Source: Paenibacillus tundrae
GTDB taxonomy: Bacteria; Bacillota; Bacilli; Paenibacillales; Paenibacillaceae
Reading direction: 5' to 3'
Assembly: GCF_030812775.1 (NCBI RefSeq)
Contig: NZ_JAUSTI010000004.1
Coordinates: 1-64,000, forward strand
DNA: 64,000 bases
Position numbers and translations under genes: made by a program. A model generated the notes under the pieces. It saw only the letters and a program-made list of their open reading frames with translations. It had not been told where the DNA came from and ran no database searches. This document shows positions 27,151 to 35,592 of the stretch, in pieces. How positions within the stretch are numbered: position 1 is the first letter of the stretch; each line of letters starts with the position of its first letter.

Positions 27151-28077
27151 GTGTCTATAACAACTGAGGTAAATTCCACAGCAAGTATGGGCAGGATGAG
27201 CACGCTCATGAAGCAGACATTAAAGCAGAAACTTGCTGAACTTGTTCCAGCGTGGCAGGGTCAGGTGCGTGATGCACTTGCACCGGGCGAGTTGGTAAAT
27301 GAACCTTGTGCGGTCATTGCTTTTGCGGAAGAAGTGCCTAAGTCGAGCTGGGCAGGATATCGCCGAATCATCCGTATTGCTCCATATGCGAGACTCACTG
27401 AGGGTGGAGCAGAGCAGTTGGAGGTCTGGTCTAGCAGGTTGATGGAAGGATTACATCAGGTTCGATTACAGGATACGGAGGGCAATGCTTTCACCTGTAT
27501 CTACCTCGGATCTTCCGATTGTGATCGAATCGACTCCGGTGCAGGCTTCATTACACGTAGCCTGCGATTCGGCGTATATGTACCTGAGGTCATTGAACAA
27601 GATCTGGTGATCGAAACGCAGGACTATTCGCTGCTTGCACTCCAGAATTGGACACAAGCAGAGCTTGGTTCAAGTTGGTCTGTCTATCGTGATACATGGC
27701 CTGGGGGGTACGAATCTCCTTCTGTCTTGTGGCGACTCGCGAGTTACGATATCGCCGAGGCAGGTGCTTCTACACTGGAGATTCGCAAGCAGTTCGTGGG
27801 ACATGTCATGACTGGAAATTCAGTAACGACACGTAACACTGTAATTCGGCTTGTGGAGCAGCTAGGGATACAAGCAAGAATCGCCATTACTAGTGTAGGA
27901 AGCGAAGGCACTACTGAGAGCAGGAGATATGTCACGGTCGATGACGTCTCTGCTGATTTACAGGCAGATGCCTACTTGAATGGACAGATCCGTCTGACCT
28001 TACAGGAGCGTATTCGTCGCCCAGGAACAGACGTACCTTTCATTCGTCAGGTGCATCATAGCAGAGGAATAGAATAA
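27151..28077 (+). CDS. Tail cluster first protein, possibly tail terminator-like with extra C-terminal domain
   Basis: A 308-residue protein starting at GTG. Residues about 10-150 (TLMKQTLKQKLAELVPAWQGQVRDALAPG, then AVIAFAEEVPKSSWAGYRRIIRIAPYA) resemble tail completion/terminator proteins that cap the tube, with one alpha-beta domain and a conserved strand after a CDRIDSG segment. The C-terminal half (about 165-300) contains a second domain (TQAELGSSWSVYRDTWPGGYESPSVLWRL) that I do not recognise. Position immediately before the sheath fits XkdI/XkdJ-like genes of PBSX. The exact role is inferred from order. Confidence 0.55.
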   Translation: MSITTEVNSTASMGRMSTLMKQTLKQKLAELVPAWQGQVRDALAPGELVNEPCAVIAFAEEVPKSSWAGYRRIIRIAPYARLTEGGAEQLEVWSSRLMEGLHQVRLQDTEGNAFTCIYLGSSDCDRIDSGAGFITRSLRFGVYVPEVIEQDLVIETQDYSLLALQNWTQAELGSSWSVYRDTWPGGYESPSVLWRLASYDIAEAGASTLEIRKQFVGHVMTGNSVTTRNTVIRLVEQLGIQARIAITSVGSEGTTESRRYVTVDDVSADLQADAYLNGQIRLTLQERIRRPGTDVPFIRQVHHSRGIE

Positions 28078-28137
28078 GCATGAGTCACAATAAATGTATT
28101 AATAATGCGTGTTGAACTTATAACCAAATGAGGTGAG

Positions 28138-28344
28138 ATGGCGTTGACAGGTTCAATAGAACATACCCAACAAGGCGGTGCGAAGTACACGCGAGCCGAG
28201 CTAATCAATCATGCAGAAGCCCTCTTTGCCGTTAAGGCTGAGGTGCTGTACGGGGCGCTGAGTGAAGCAGCGGCGCAGACGTTTTCCATTGCGGAAGCAC
28301 AAGAACGAATTAACCAATTTATGAAAGCGAAGGTGAAGGGCTAA
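28138..28344 (+). CDS. Small tail-cluster protein (68 aa)
   Basis: A 68-residue helical protein (YTRAELINHAEALFAVKAEVLYGALSEAAAQTFSIAEAQERINQFMKAKVKG). The pattern suggests a short helical hairpin. Small proteins of this size sit just ahead of the sheath gene in many xkd-type clusters. GAGGTGAG precedes the ATG, and the stop codon overlaps the sheath start as TAATG, so translation is coupled. No function is assigned. Confidence 0.75.
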   Translation: MALTGSIEHTQQGGAKYTRAELINHAEALFAVKAEVLYGALSEAAAQTFSIAEAQERINQFMKAKVKG

Positions 28345-29807
28345 TGGCAGGCGGAACATGGGAGAAGATGAATCGTCCGGTACTTCCGGGCTTATATATG
28401 AATTTTCAGGCGGCAGCAGCATCGTCCATTCAGGCAGGAAATCGTGGAACTGTTGTGGTGCCGGTGAAGGCAAACTGGGGGCCAGCGGGGACTTTTGTCG
28501 AAGTGGGCAGTGAGTCGGCGATTGAACGGATTTTCTCAGCGGGTGCATTGGACAATGGGACAGCTTATACATCCCTGAAACTTGCGCTGCTCGGCGGGCC
28601 GAAGAAGCTGCTAGCATATCGGGTCGTGGGGGAAACGGCGAAGGCGGGAAGTCTTACGCTCAAGGATCGTAACGATGAAGATGTACTGCAACTGGATGCG
28701 AAGTATGTAGGGGATCGGAGTAACGATTTCTACGTCACGATTCAACCTGGCATTATCGATAATACGAAGCATGAAGTGCGTCTCTTCGAAGGCAATCGCA
28801 TGTTGTACGCGTTGGTGACGGCAGATATTACAGGTGCCGCTCTCGCAGAACTGATCAATGCGGATGAGAACAACGTATGGGTAACAGCGGGTGCCATTGG
28901 AGAAGGTACGGGCGAGGTTGCAACTGTTGCTGGTGCATCATTCAGAGGTGGTGTGAGTGGTAACGACAGTCTGACCAATGCGGATTACATTGCCGTACAA
29001 GAGGCGCTCGAAGGTGAACAATTCGATGTATTGGCTCTGGATCAAGCGGCGGATGTTCCTCTACTTGCAAGCTTTGGCGCTTGGGTCAAGCGTGTACGCA
29101 ATGAGGGTAAACCGGTTATCGCCGTATTTGGCGGTTCCGCAGCAGATGATACATCAGCGAATGCTGCTCAGAAGGCATCGGCTCGTTCGGCTCAGTTGAA
29201 CCATGAGGGTGTGGTTAACGTGGGTACGGGTGTAAGTTTGGGAGACACCTTCTACAGTTCGGCAGAGACCTCTGCGTATGTTGCAGGTCTGATCGCGGGT
29301 CAGCGTTTGAACGAATCCACCACATATGCTCCTACCCCGTTTGATGATGTGACACGTCGCTGGACACGAGCTGAACAGGAGCAGGCTGTGCAGAATGGAG
29401 TATTTATTTTCTTCCACGATGGTCGTCAGGTGAAAGCACTGCGTGGTGTGAATACGCTGGTTGCACCCGTGGCCGGGCAGAATAATGCATGGAAAAAAAT
29501 CCGTTCCATTCGGGTGATGGATGCCATTAACGTAGACCTCCAGCGTTCTGCCGAAGACACGTACATCGGTAAAGTGAATAACACGGAGGAAGGTCGCCAG
29601 GCATTGATTGGGGCAATGAAAGCCTATCTGGCACTGCTCGCGCAGAGCAATGTGATTGAGGCGTCAGGATACGATGTGCTTCTCGATCCTGCATATTATG
29701 GAACAGCTCCGATTCTGAAGCCGGAAGCAGATCAGGTGTATTTGCAGTGGAATGTGAAGCTGACGGATGTAATGGAGCAATTATTCGGCACTTTTTATGT
29801 GCAGTAA
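28344..29807 (+). CDS. Phage tail sheath protein (XkdK-like)
   Basis: A 487-residue contractile sheath subunit. The N-terminus carries the sheath's strand-exchange arm region (PVLPGLYMNFQAAAAS), the middle NAAQKASARSAQLNHEGVVNVGTG, and the C-terminal conserved domain KIRSIRVMDAINVDLQRSAEDTYIGKVNNTEEGRQALIGAMKAYL followed by the terminal strand QVYLQWNVKLTDVMEQLFGTFYV that interlocks neighbours. The length equals PBSX-type sheaths. The protein polymerises around the tube and contracts to drive it through the target envelope. It starts at the overlapping ATG. Confidence 0.95.
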   Translation: MAGGTWEKMNRPVLPGLYMNFQAAAASSIQAGNRGTVVVPVKANWGPAGTFVEVGSESAIERIFSAGALDNGTAYTSLKLALLGGPKKLLAYRVVGETAKAGSLTLKDRNDEDVLQLDAKYVGDRSNDFYVTIQPGIIDNTKHEVRLFEGNRMLYALVTADITGAALAELINADENNVWVTAGAIGEGTGEVATVAGASFRGGVSGNDSLTNADYIAVQEALEGEQFDVLALDQAADVPLLASFGAWVKRVRNEGKPVIAVFGGSAADDTSANAAQKASARSAQLNHEGVVNVGTGVSLGDTFYSSAETSAYVAGLIAGQRLNESTTYAPTPFDDVTRRWTRAEQEQAVQNGVFIFFHDGRQVKALRGVNTLVAPVAGQNNAWKKIRSIRVMDAINVDLQRSAEDTYIGKVNNTEEGRQALIGAMKAYLALLAQSNVIEASGYDVLLDPAYYGTAPILKPEADQVYLQWNVKLTDVMEQLFGTFYVQ

Positions 29808-29987
29808 GTTTTGTTAAGAGGGCGATTTCTAGTTCGTGTATAGAGTGTGCTGTTTCAAGATAAACGAGTTTAGCCGGCTTTGGAAGTAAGCGAATGAGGC
29901 AAAGTTTAATCATATCCATAAATAAAAATATGTGAACGAATGGTTTACGCGAATCGATACGTTCAATGATCCCAAGGAGGAATATTC

Positions 29988-30395
29988 ATGTTAGATGCAT
30001 CACGAGTTATTCTCGGTACCCATGGTCAGCTGCATATTGATGGTACGTGGCAGACCAATATTAACAAGCTGGAAGCGAGTGTAGAGATTGAGAAGCGTGA
30101 GCTGAATCTGGTCGGTAACGACTGGAAGGTGCACAAGAATGGAGCGAAAAAAGGAACAGGTACGATGACAGGGTACAAAGTCACTTCAGATATGATTACA
30201 CGTGGCTTCACGAAGTTCCAGATTATCTCCAAGCTAGATGATCCAGAGTCCTATGGACATGAGAGTGTGCTGTTGAAAGGCTGCATGGTAGACAAAATCC
30301 AACTAGCCAACTGGACAGCCGGCGAAGAAGTGCCGGAGGAAACAGGCTTTACCTTTGAGGGATTTGAGTTGCTTAATCCAATTGTAGCGAACTAA
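29988..30395 (+). CDS. Phage tail tube protein (XkdM-like)
   Basis: A 135-residue tube subunit of the gp19-like beta-barrel fold. Motifs match PBSX XkdM: ILGTHGQLHIDGTWQTNINKLEASVEIEKRELNLVG at the N-terminus, GTMTGYKVTSDMI in the middle, and EETGFTFEGFELLNPI at the end. The protein stacks as hexameric rings inside the sheath. AAGGAGG lies eight bases before the ATG. The 180-bp gap after the sheath shows no gene, and a hairpin 117 bp after the stop may set its high dosage. Confidence 0.95.
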   Translation: MLDASRVILGTHGQLHIDGTWQTNINKLEASVEIEKRELNLVGNDWKVHKNGAKKGTGTMTGYKVTSDMITRGFTKFQIISKLDDPESYGHESVLLKGCMVDKIQLANWTAGEEVPEETGFTFEGFELLNPIVAN

Positions 30396-30511
30396 GAAGC
30401 GTAGTTAGGAAGATGTAGTAAGACCAAGGAAGACCTAGGAAGACGAAGGCGTAGGCAAGGCGAAAGCAAGGTTATGGAAAGCTAACCCGAAGATAAAGTA
30501 ATTATAAGAAC

Positions 30512-30540
30512 AAGCAGGCTGAGGGCAACTCGGTCTGCTT
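30512..30540 (+). terminator. Intra-operon hairpin after the tube gene
   Basis: A 12-bp stem (AAGCAGGCTGAG / CTCGGTCTGCTT, with two G-U pairs) and a 5-nt loop, followed by only a weak T-rich stretch. It probably lowers read-through or stabilises the upstream sheath-tube messages, the most abundant structural products. Confidence 0.5.
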
Positions 30541-30605
30541 CTTATGTTTCAGCGGATTTTTGTAACGCGAGTACATTTTAGGAAGACAAAAGGAGACATG
30601 CCTCG

Positions 30606-31040
30606 ATGAGTATGAATGAAAAGCTGTCGGAAGAACAGATTTTGGATCAGCTATTTGAAGCCGCAGAGCGATTGCCAGAGGAAAATGTGCGCATTCAGCG
30701 GTTGGATCTGCTACTTACGTTGCGTGGACTGACATCCTCCAAAGTCGATCAGATCCGCGAGCGTTGTACAGTTCGCAAAACGGTCAAGGGTCGCACCGAA
30801 GAAAAGGTCGACACGGAGACGTTCAATGCACTGCTTATTTCCGAAGCGACGGTGAAACTGCAAGTGCGCAGCCTGGAATTATCCGGCTGGGGCGATAACC
30901 GCATTACCGGACGCATGAAGCTGTCTGGTGGGGAACAAGCGGTTCGCCGCATGCTGCTTGCTGGTGAGCTGGATGCGGTGGGTGACAAGGTACTGGAGCT
31001 ATCCGGGTTCGGCGTGGAGATTGAAGACCTAAAAAACTAA
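30606..31040 (+). CDS. Tail assembly chaperone (XkdN-like), upstream frame
   Basis: A 144-residue chaperone of the XkdN/TAC type. It opens SMNEKLSEEQILDQLFEAAERLPEENVRIQRLDLLLTLRGL, has DTETFNALLISEATVKLQVRSLELSGWG, and ends LSGFGVEIEDLKN. Such proteins bind the tape measure protein during tail assembly. The frame ends in CTA AAA AAC TAA, where the A AAA AAC heptamer allows a -1 slip into the 47-codon downstream frame, giving a longer fusion as in lambda gpG-gpGT. The tape measure gene follows. Confidence 0.92.
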   Translation: MSMNEKLSEEQILDQLFEAAERLPEENVRIQRLDLLLTLRGLTSSKVDQIRERCTVRKTVKGRTEEKVDTETFNALLISEATVKLQVRSLELSGWGDNRITGRMKLSGGEQAVRRMLLAGELDAVGDKVLELSGFGVEIEDLKN

Positions 31041-31106
31041 TTCACTCCGGCGGGATGACAACGTTCCTCTATCACATGTGGGTGCGTCATCATCTAAGAC
31101 CCGGAG
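31031..31106 (+). other. Programmed -1 ribosomal frameshift signal
   Basis: Slippery heptamer A AAA AAC (31031-31037) in the zero frame directly before the stop codon. A 7-nt spacer (31038-31044) is followed by a two-part stem: CTCCGG (31045-31050) pairs with CCGGAG (31101-31106), and GATGAC (31054-31059) pairs with GTCATC (31086-31091). The -1 frame stays open from the heptamer to the stop at 31196-31198. Confidence 0.85.
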
Positions 31107-31198
31107 AGTTCTGGTCTCTATCCCGAGGCGAACGCTCGTTGTTGCTTGCTTTCTCGGAAGAGGAAATGGATGCAATCACGAAGCAAAACAATCGGTAA
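31055..31198 (+). CDS. Tail assembly chaperone, frameshifted C-terminal extension (T part)
   Basis: The -1 frame encodes, from the first ATG, MTTFLYHMWVRHHLRPGEFW and continues SLSRGERSLLLAFSEEEMDAITKQ to a TAA at 31196. Counting from the slip site it adds about 53 residues to the XkdN-like product. The first ATG lacks a Shine-Dalgarno, which supports synthesis by frameshifting rather than independent initiation. The pattern of an aromatic/charged motif followed by SEEEMDAITK is typical of the second half of tail chaperones in Gram-positive phages. Only the fusion interacts with the tape measure tail end in known phages. Confidence 0.8.
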   Translation: MTTFLYHMWVRHHLRPGEFWSLSRGERSLLLAFSEEEMDAITKQNNR

Positions 31199-31237
31199 GG
31201 TAGAGGAATCCATATTGAATGACAGGAGGTGAATTAG

Positions 31238-33076
31238 ATGGCAGAAATGATTGTTGGTCTAAGTAAGTCCAATGCGCAGATGCGGACAACCCTGCGTTAT
31301 TTGGATCAGATTGAGCGTTCAACCGAACGGCTGGGCAGGGTACGATATCAGAGTCTAATCAAGACAAACAACGAGCTGCGAACGACCGGACGAAGGCTGG
31401 AGCATGTGTACAGTACCGCAATTCGATTGAGCAGATTGCGTATCACACCAACGATTGGGCTGAACGATAAGCTAAGTCCTGCCTTGGATCGGGTATTGGC
31501 GAAGCTGAACCGAGTTCAGGGACAGATGGTCAAAGCATCGGGAACGGTATCTGTCGAGGTGCGCCAGAAGGTTGAAGTGGCGATGGGTAAGATGAATCCG
31601 GCGAGTAATCCTTCACTGTCGCTTAGTATTGGCAGCAATAACAATACAGTTAAGAATGTAGCGAAGGAAGAAGAAAAAGGACTGTTGGAAGGAATCAAAA
31701 GTTGGATTGATTTAGGTAATAGTTTGGCTGATTTTGCAGAGGCTCCGAAAAAAGTAGTCGATGCTTTTAAGGAGTATAAAGGTTACTTCACAGGAAAAAA
31801 ATCTAAAACAGACGCTACTTCAAGCCCCGCCGCTAAATGTGGTTGCTGCTCTGGCGGTAGTCTTGGAAAGACTCGCAAAGGCGGTTCGAAGGGTGGTTCA
31901 AAGAGCGGTTCAAGAGGTGGGAACCGATCCAGAACCAATTCTCGAACTGGAAATGTTGGTGGTGGTCAAGCCGAGAAAACCCCACGTAGAGTTTCTGGGG
32001 GAGGTTACAGAGGCCGATCTCCGAGAACTACTCCAGCACCCGCTCGAACCCAATCCAAAATTCATCAAGACTTATCAGAAAAGTCCTTCCGCGAATCCTT
32101 ATCCATGGAGAAGAATAGACGGATGCGAGGTGGAGGGAAATCCGGTTTCAACTCAGGCATCCTGTCAGGTTCACCGATGGGCATGTCCAACCTGTTATCG
32201 GGTAACGGCATGTTTAGCAAGATAAGTGGAGGTCTAGCCAAGGGAGCAGGGAAATTGCTGGGACCGATCAGCATGCTGGCAGATGTGGCAAATGTGGCTT
32301 CTGCTCCAGCTGGAGAGCGTGGCCGAGCCGTAGGCTCCATGATAGGTGGAACTGCGGGTACCGCTATTGGTAGCGCCATTGGAAGTGTGATTTTACCTGG
32401 GATTGGCACGTATGTGGGCGGCGCAATTGGCGGTTGGGCTGGAAGTGCTGCAGGCGAATGGATTGGCGGTAAAGCGAAGGATATTGGCAATTTCATGTCG
32501 AGCGCAACCGAGAGCGTGGGCAATGCTGTATCTGGTGCGGTAGATTATGTCGCCGAAAAAACGAAAAGTATTACGAGTGGCATCTCCAATTTCTTCGGGT
32601 TTGGCTCGAAGGAAGAAGAGAAGGTTCCTCCTGCCCCTGTGCCTCCGCCCCCTTCAGTACAACCTGCAATAGCTCCGCCTTATATTCCTTCGGCGCTCTT
32701 GACCACAGGCCCGTTGGCGTATATGACATCGATGGGGGTTCAACCCACTTCGGTGGCATTTCAAGGTTCGAGCATGATGCAAATGCAGGCAATGAATGCG
32801 GGAAATGGATCACAGTCCACAGCGGGAACTAATGGCAAATCATCCCCGATGACCGTGCAGATTTCGGAAGACCAGATGAGTAGTCTATCAAGTTACCTCA
32901 AGGATTTCAAAACCGAGACCACGAACCAGATTGCTGTGAATGTTCCTGTAGGTGCGGTGCAAGTTACCGTTCGCGAGAATGCGATTGACTATGATGGACT
33001 TGCCCGACAGGTCGGACAGCGTGTGGTGAGTGAGGTAAGACGCGCGATGGAGAACCGTAAAACGATCATGGCCTAG
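31238..33076 (+). CDS. Tail tape measure protein (XkdO-like), short
   Basis: A 612-residue protein with the expected position after the chaperone. The N-terminal part is helical coiled coil (NAQMRTTLRYLDQIERSTERLGRVRYQSL). The centre (about 200-290) is a Gly/Ser/Arg-rich, basic low-complexity stretch containing KCGCCSGG. Residues about 345-430 form glycine-zipper hydrophobic segments (GSMIGGTAGTAIGSAIGSVI), typical of the membrane-active part. The C-terminal ALTQ-like helix ends RAMENRKTIMA. By the usual rule of about 0.15 nm per residue, the tail would be close to 90 nm. This is shorter than most phage tape measures. Confidence 0.85.
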   Translation: MAEMIVGLSKSNAQMRTTLRYLDQIERSTERLGRVRYQSLIKTNNELRTTGRRLEHVYSTAIRLSRLRITPTIGLNDKLSPALDRVLAKLNRVQGQMVKASGTVSVEVRQKVEVAMGKMNPASNPSLSLSIGSNNNTVKNVAKEEEKGLLEGIKSWIDLGNSLADFAEAPKKVVDAFKEYKGYFTGKKSKTDATSSPAAKCGCCSGGSLGKTRKGGSKGGSKSGSRGGNRSRTNSRTGNVGGGQAEKTPRRVSGGGYRGRSPRTTPAPARTQSKIHQDLSEKSFRESLSMEKNRRMRGGGKSGFNSGILSGSPMGMSNLLSGNGMFSKISGGLAKGAGKLLGPISMLADVANVASAPAGERGRAVGSMIGGTAGTAIGSAIGSVILPGIGTYVGGAIGGWAGSAAGEWIGGKAKDIGNFMSSATESVGNAVSGAVDYVAEKTKSITSGISNFFGFGSKEEEKVPPAPVPPPPSVQPAIAPPYIPSALLTTGPLAYMTSMGVQPTSVAFQGSSMMQMQAMNAGNGSQSTAGTNGKSSPMTVQISEDQMSSLSSYLKDFKTETTNQIAVNVPVGAVQVTVRENAIDYDGLARQVGQRVVSEVRRAMENRKTIMA

Positions 33077-33094
33077 GATGAAAGGAGGTCAGGT

Positions 33095-33757
33095 ATGAGT
33101 GTAATTGAAGATCAAGTGAAAGGGATAGAGATGGAGTTTACGTTAAAAGACGGGACGACATCCTTCCAATTTCCCGTGAATCCAGAAGAGTTGAATATCT
33201 CTCGTTCCAAAGGGTATGAGACGATTAATATGCTGGAGCATGGCGAGTTTGATTTTGCGCAGGGAGAGAGGGTGAAGGAGATCACCTTCTCTTCTTTTTT
33301 TCCCAAAGAATACGATGCATCCTACTGCACATATGCGGATATTCCCGATCCACGTGTAGCGATGAACATACTGAATACATTTCTAGTATCAAAGAAGCCG
33401 CTGCGCTTCATTATTACGAATACAGGTGTGAATGTGCCTGTGTATCTTGTGTCTCACAATACGACCTTCCGGGGTGGGGAGAGTGGGGATATTTATTTTG
33501 ACCTCACCATGCGTACATGGCGGGACTCGAAGGTAGAGAAGACGAGTGCGAAGACAGCAGGCAAGACGAATACTCGCACCGATCTGAAAAAAACAAACAA
33601 GACGTACAGCGTTAAATCTGGGGATTCTCTGTCCAAAATAGCCAAGCTGGAGCTTGGGAGCAGTTCCAAATGGAACGAGATCTACAAGCTCAATGCCAAG
33701 ACCATCGGCAGTGATCCGAACCGGATCAAGCCTGGGCAGAAGCTGGTGATGCCGTGA
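33095..33757 (+). CDS. LysM-containing baseplate hub protein (XkdP-like)
   Basis: A 220-residue protein. Residues about 1-150 form the XkdP N-terminal domain, with FQFPVNPEELNISRSKGYETINMLEHGEFDFAQGE and LRFIITNTGVNVPVYLVSHNTTFRGGESGDIYFDLTM. A short Lys/Thr-rich linker (SAKTAGKTNTRTDLKKTN) leads to a C-terminal LysM domain (YSVKSGDSLSKIAKLELG ... GQKLVMP) that binds peptidoglycan. It probably connects the tube end to the hub and localises the puncturing tip on the wall. Its stop overlaps the next start (GTGA). Confidence 0.92.
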   Translation: MSVIEDQVKGIEMEFTLKDGTTSFQFPVNPEELNISRSKGYETINMLEHGEFDFAQGERVKEITFSSFFPKEYDASYCTYADIPDPRVAMNILNTFLVSKKPLRFIITNTGVNVPVYLVSHNTTFRGGESGDIYFDLTMRTWRDSKVEKTSAKTAGKTNTRTDLKKTNKTYSVKSGDSLSKIAKLELGSSSKWNEIYKLNAKTIGSDPNRIKPGQKLVMP

Positions 33758-34737
33758 CATACCAAGTCATCATTGATGATCAATACGACGTGACCAAACT
33801 GGTGGAGACGATTACGCTGAAGGATTCGCTCGAACAGATTGCTTATCAGGCCAACATCCGTCTGGCGGTGTCTGCATCCTCGGGTCTACCTTCGATATCA
33901 CCGGGGATGCCGGTGCGGATCAGTGGGGTTCCTTTTGGAGAAAAGGCGAAGGTTCCGTTATTGCATCCTGCTGTCATCTGGGAGGTTGAAAGCTCCAATA
34001 GTGGCACGAAGCGATTGTCTCTCACGGTGTACGACCGCATGATCTATTTGGAGAAGTCGGAGGATGAGTTCCTGTTACCGAAGGACCAGACCGCGACGCA
34101 GCGGCTCAAAACGTACGCTAAGGAATGGAAAATCCCCTGTGCCACGTTGCCAGATACCAAAACTAAGCTCGGGAAGGCGGTGTATCGGGCGCAGACGATT
34201 TTCTCGATGATGTTTGCCGATCTGAAGGAAACTGCCAAGTCAGGAGGAGACATGTATCATCCTCGAATGATGTCTAGCGGGTTGCAACTTTATAAGATTG
34301 GCAGTAACACAAAGGTGCATGAGCTGGATCGGCTCATTGATCTGACACAGATGCGGACGCTGGAAGGCGCTGTTACAAAGGTAAAAGTCATGGCGGCTTC
34401 AGAGTCAGGGAGTGGCAAAGAGGTTCCCTCCAAAGTGCTCGCAATTGAGCAGGAGGGTGTAGCTGAACTCGGTACGTTGCAAAAGTTGGTCGAGGACGAT
34501 CAGGTGAAAACAGCGGCTGCCGCCAAGAAACTGGCGAAGAGTCGTCTGGCTGGGATTCAGGAGACGTTTACCGTGACTGCCCCAGATATCAATACCATTC
34601 GTGCCGGGGATGCCGTGTTATTGAAAGGACTAAAGCTGATCGTCATGTCGGTGAGCCGCGATCTGGCTGGAGCTGGAACGATGACGTTGGAACTAGCTAC
34701 GGCGGAGATGGTGAGAAGGAGGGTTTACCTTGAATAA
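33754..34737 (+). CDS. Baseplate hub protein (XkdQ-like, late control D type)
   Basis: A 327-residue protein starting at GTG and overlapping the previous stop by 4 bp. It has the hub fold seen in gp27/gpD-type proteins: N-terminal TYQVIIDDQYDVTKLVETITLKDSLEQIAYQANI, a beta-rich middle with LSLTVYDRMIYLEKSEDEFLLPKD, and a C-terminal strand region ETFTVTAPDINTIRAGDAVLLKGLKLIVMSVSRD. Such proteins form the trimeric hub at the baseplate centre. Order relative to XkdP and XkdR supports the identity. Confidence 0.9.
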   Translation: MTYQVIIDDQYDVTKLVETITLKDSLEQIAYQANIRLAVSASSGLPSISPGMPVRISGVPFGEKAKVPLLHPAVIWEVESSNSGTKRLSLTVYDRMIYLEKSEDEFLLPKDQTATQRLKTYAKEWKIPCATLPDTKTKLGKAVYRAQTIFSMMFADLKETAKSGGDMYHPRMMSSGLQLYKIGSNTKVHELDRLIDLTQMRTLEGAVTKVKVMAASESGSGKEVPSKVLAIEQEGVAELGTLQKLVEDDQVKTAAAAKKLAKSRLAGIQETFTVTAPDINTIRAGDAVLLKGLKLIVMSVSRDLAGAGTMTLELATAEMVRRRVYLE

Positions 34738-35140
34738 CGATGATCCGTATGGACAGTTTGCCGATGTGATGCGTGGTGCGATGAGTAACCATTCTCGCCA
34801 AGCCGTCAGTGGAATGGGCGCGGTGCTGGGTACAGTGACGTCATCGGGTGTGAAGCTGGATGATTTCAAGCATGAAGTGCAGGATTATCTTGTTGCCGAG
34901 TTTCCCGGAACATTGACGTTGCCAGAGCGTGAGGTTGTTGGCGCAATCTCAGGGATCGGTGATGTGGCGAATGGCGGGACGACAAGCGTAGGACGGTTTC
35001 TTTTGCAGGAGAGTGAAGTAGATGAAGCCCATTGGTCGCTGGGAAAAGGCTTGAAACCTGGGGATCGTGTGCTCGCCATGCGTGTGAATAGTGGAAACGA
35101 CATTGTAGTGCTGTGTAAGGTGGTGAGTGCCAATGCCTAG
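34730..35140 (+). CDS. Baseplate protein, DUF2577 (XkdR-like)
   Basis: A 136-residue protein beginning at TTG 34730, overlapping the previous gene by 8 bp, behind AGAAGGAGGG. It shows the DUF2577 pattern GAVLGTVTSSGVKLDDFKHEVQDYLVAEFPGTLTLPE and RVLAMRVNSGNDIVVLCKVV. In PBSX-type tails this small protein (XkdR) sits between hub and gp25-like wedge protein. The exact structural role is unproven but its position is constant. Confidence 0.88.
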   Translation: MNNDDPYGQFADVMRGAMSNHSRQAVSGMGAVLGTVTSSGVKLDDFKHEVQDYLVAEFPGTLTLPEREVVGAISGIGDVANGGTTSVGRFLLQESEVDEAHWSLGKGLKPGDRVLAMRVNSGNDIVVLCKVVSANA

Positions 35141-35588
35141 TTTGTTTCCTGATCGAGGTGTGGTCTGGGGAGATGAGGAGGATCTGTCGGGTGCGGCTTC
35201 GGAAGAGGTGACCTTTGGACGGAGCTGGCGATTCGATTATGATGCGGGGGATTTTGTACTGACTCCGAGTGGGAAGTTCGCTGTGACAGATGCTCATGAG
35301 GCCTGGGTGCAGTGGTGCATCAAAGCGGTCAAAACACCGCGGTACCGGCATATGATCTATTCTCGGAACTATGGCTCCGAGCTTGAGGAACTGATCGGGC
35401 AGGGGGATCGCCGGGGTGTGATGGAAAGTGAGATCGCTCGTATGGTGAGTGAGACGTTGCTGGCAGATCCGCGCACTGAATCGGTAGATCAGTTCACATT
35501 CAACTGGAACATGGAGCAATGTGTGTTTTCTTGTCGGGTGGGGAGTGTGCAGGAAGAGATGTTTATTTTGGAAAGTGAGGTGATCTGA
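35133..35588 (+). CDS. Baseplate wedge-type protein, DUF2634 (XkdS-like, gp25-like)
   Basis: A 151-residue protein. I place the start at ATG 35133 (AAGGTGG nine bases upstream) rather than GTG 35127. It overlaps the previous gene by 8 bp. The pattern SWRFDYDAGDFVLTPSGKFAVTDAHEAWVQWCIKAVKTPRYRHMIYSRNYGSELEELIGQ is the DUF2634/gp25-like lysozyme-related sheath-initiator fold, lacking lysozyme activity. It is expected to start sheath polymerisation at the baseplate. Confidence 0.9.
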   Translation: MPSLFPDRGVVWGDEEDLSGAASEEVTFGRSWRFDYDAGDFVLTPSGKFAVTDAHEAWVQWCIKAVKTPRYRHMIYSRNYGSELEELIGQGDRRGVMESEIARMVSETLLADPRTESVDQFTFNWNMEQCVFSCRVGSVQEEMFILESEVI

Positions 35589-35592
35589 CGGG

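Noticed and set aside
31761-32225. 154-codon ORF within the tape measure gene in another frame
   Set aside because: Shadow frame produced by the Gly/Arg-rich stretch; no ribosome site.
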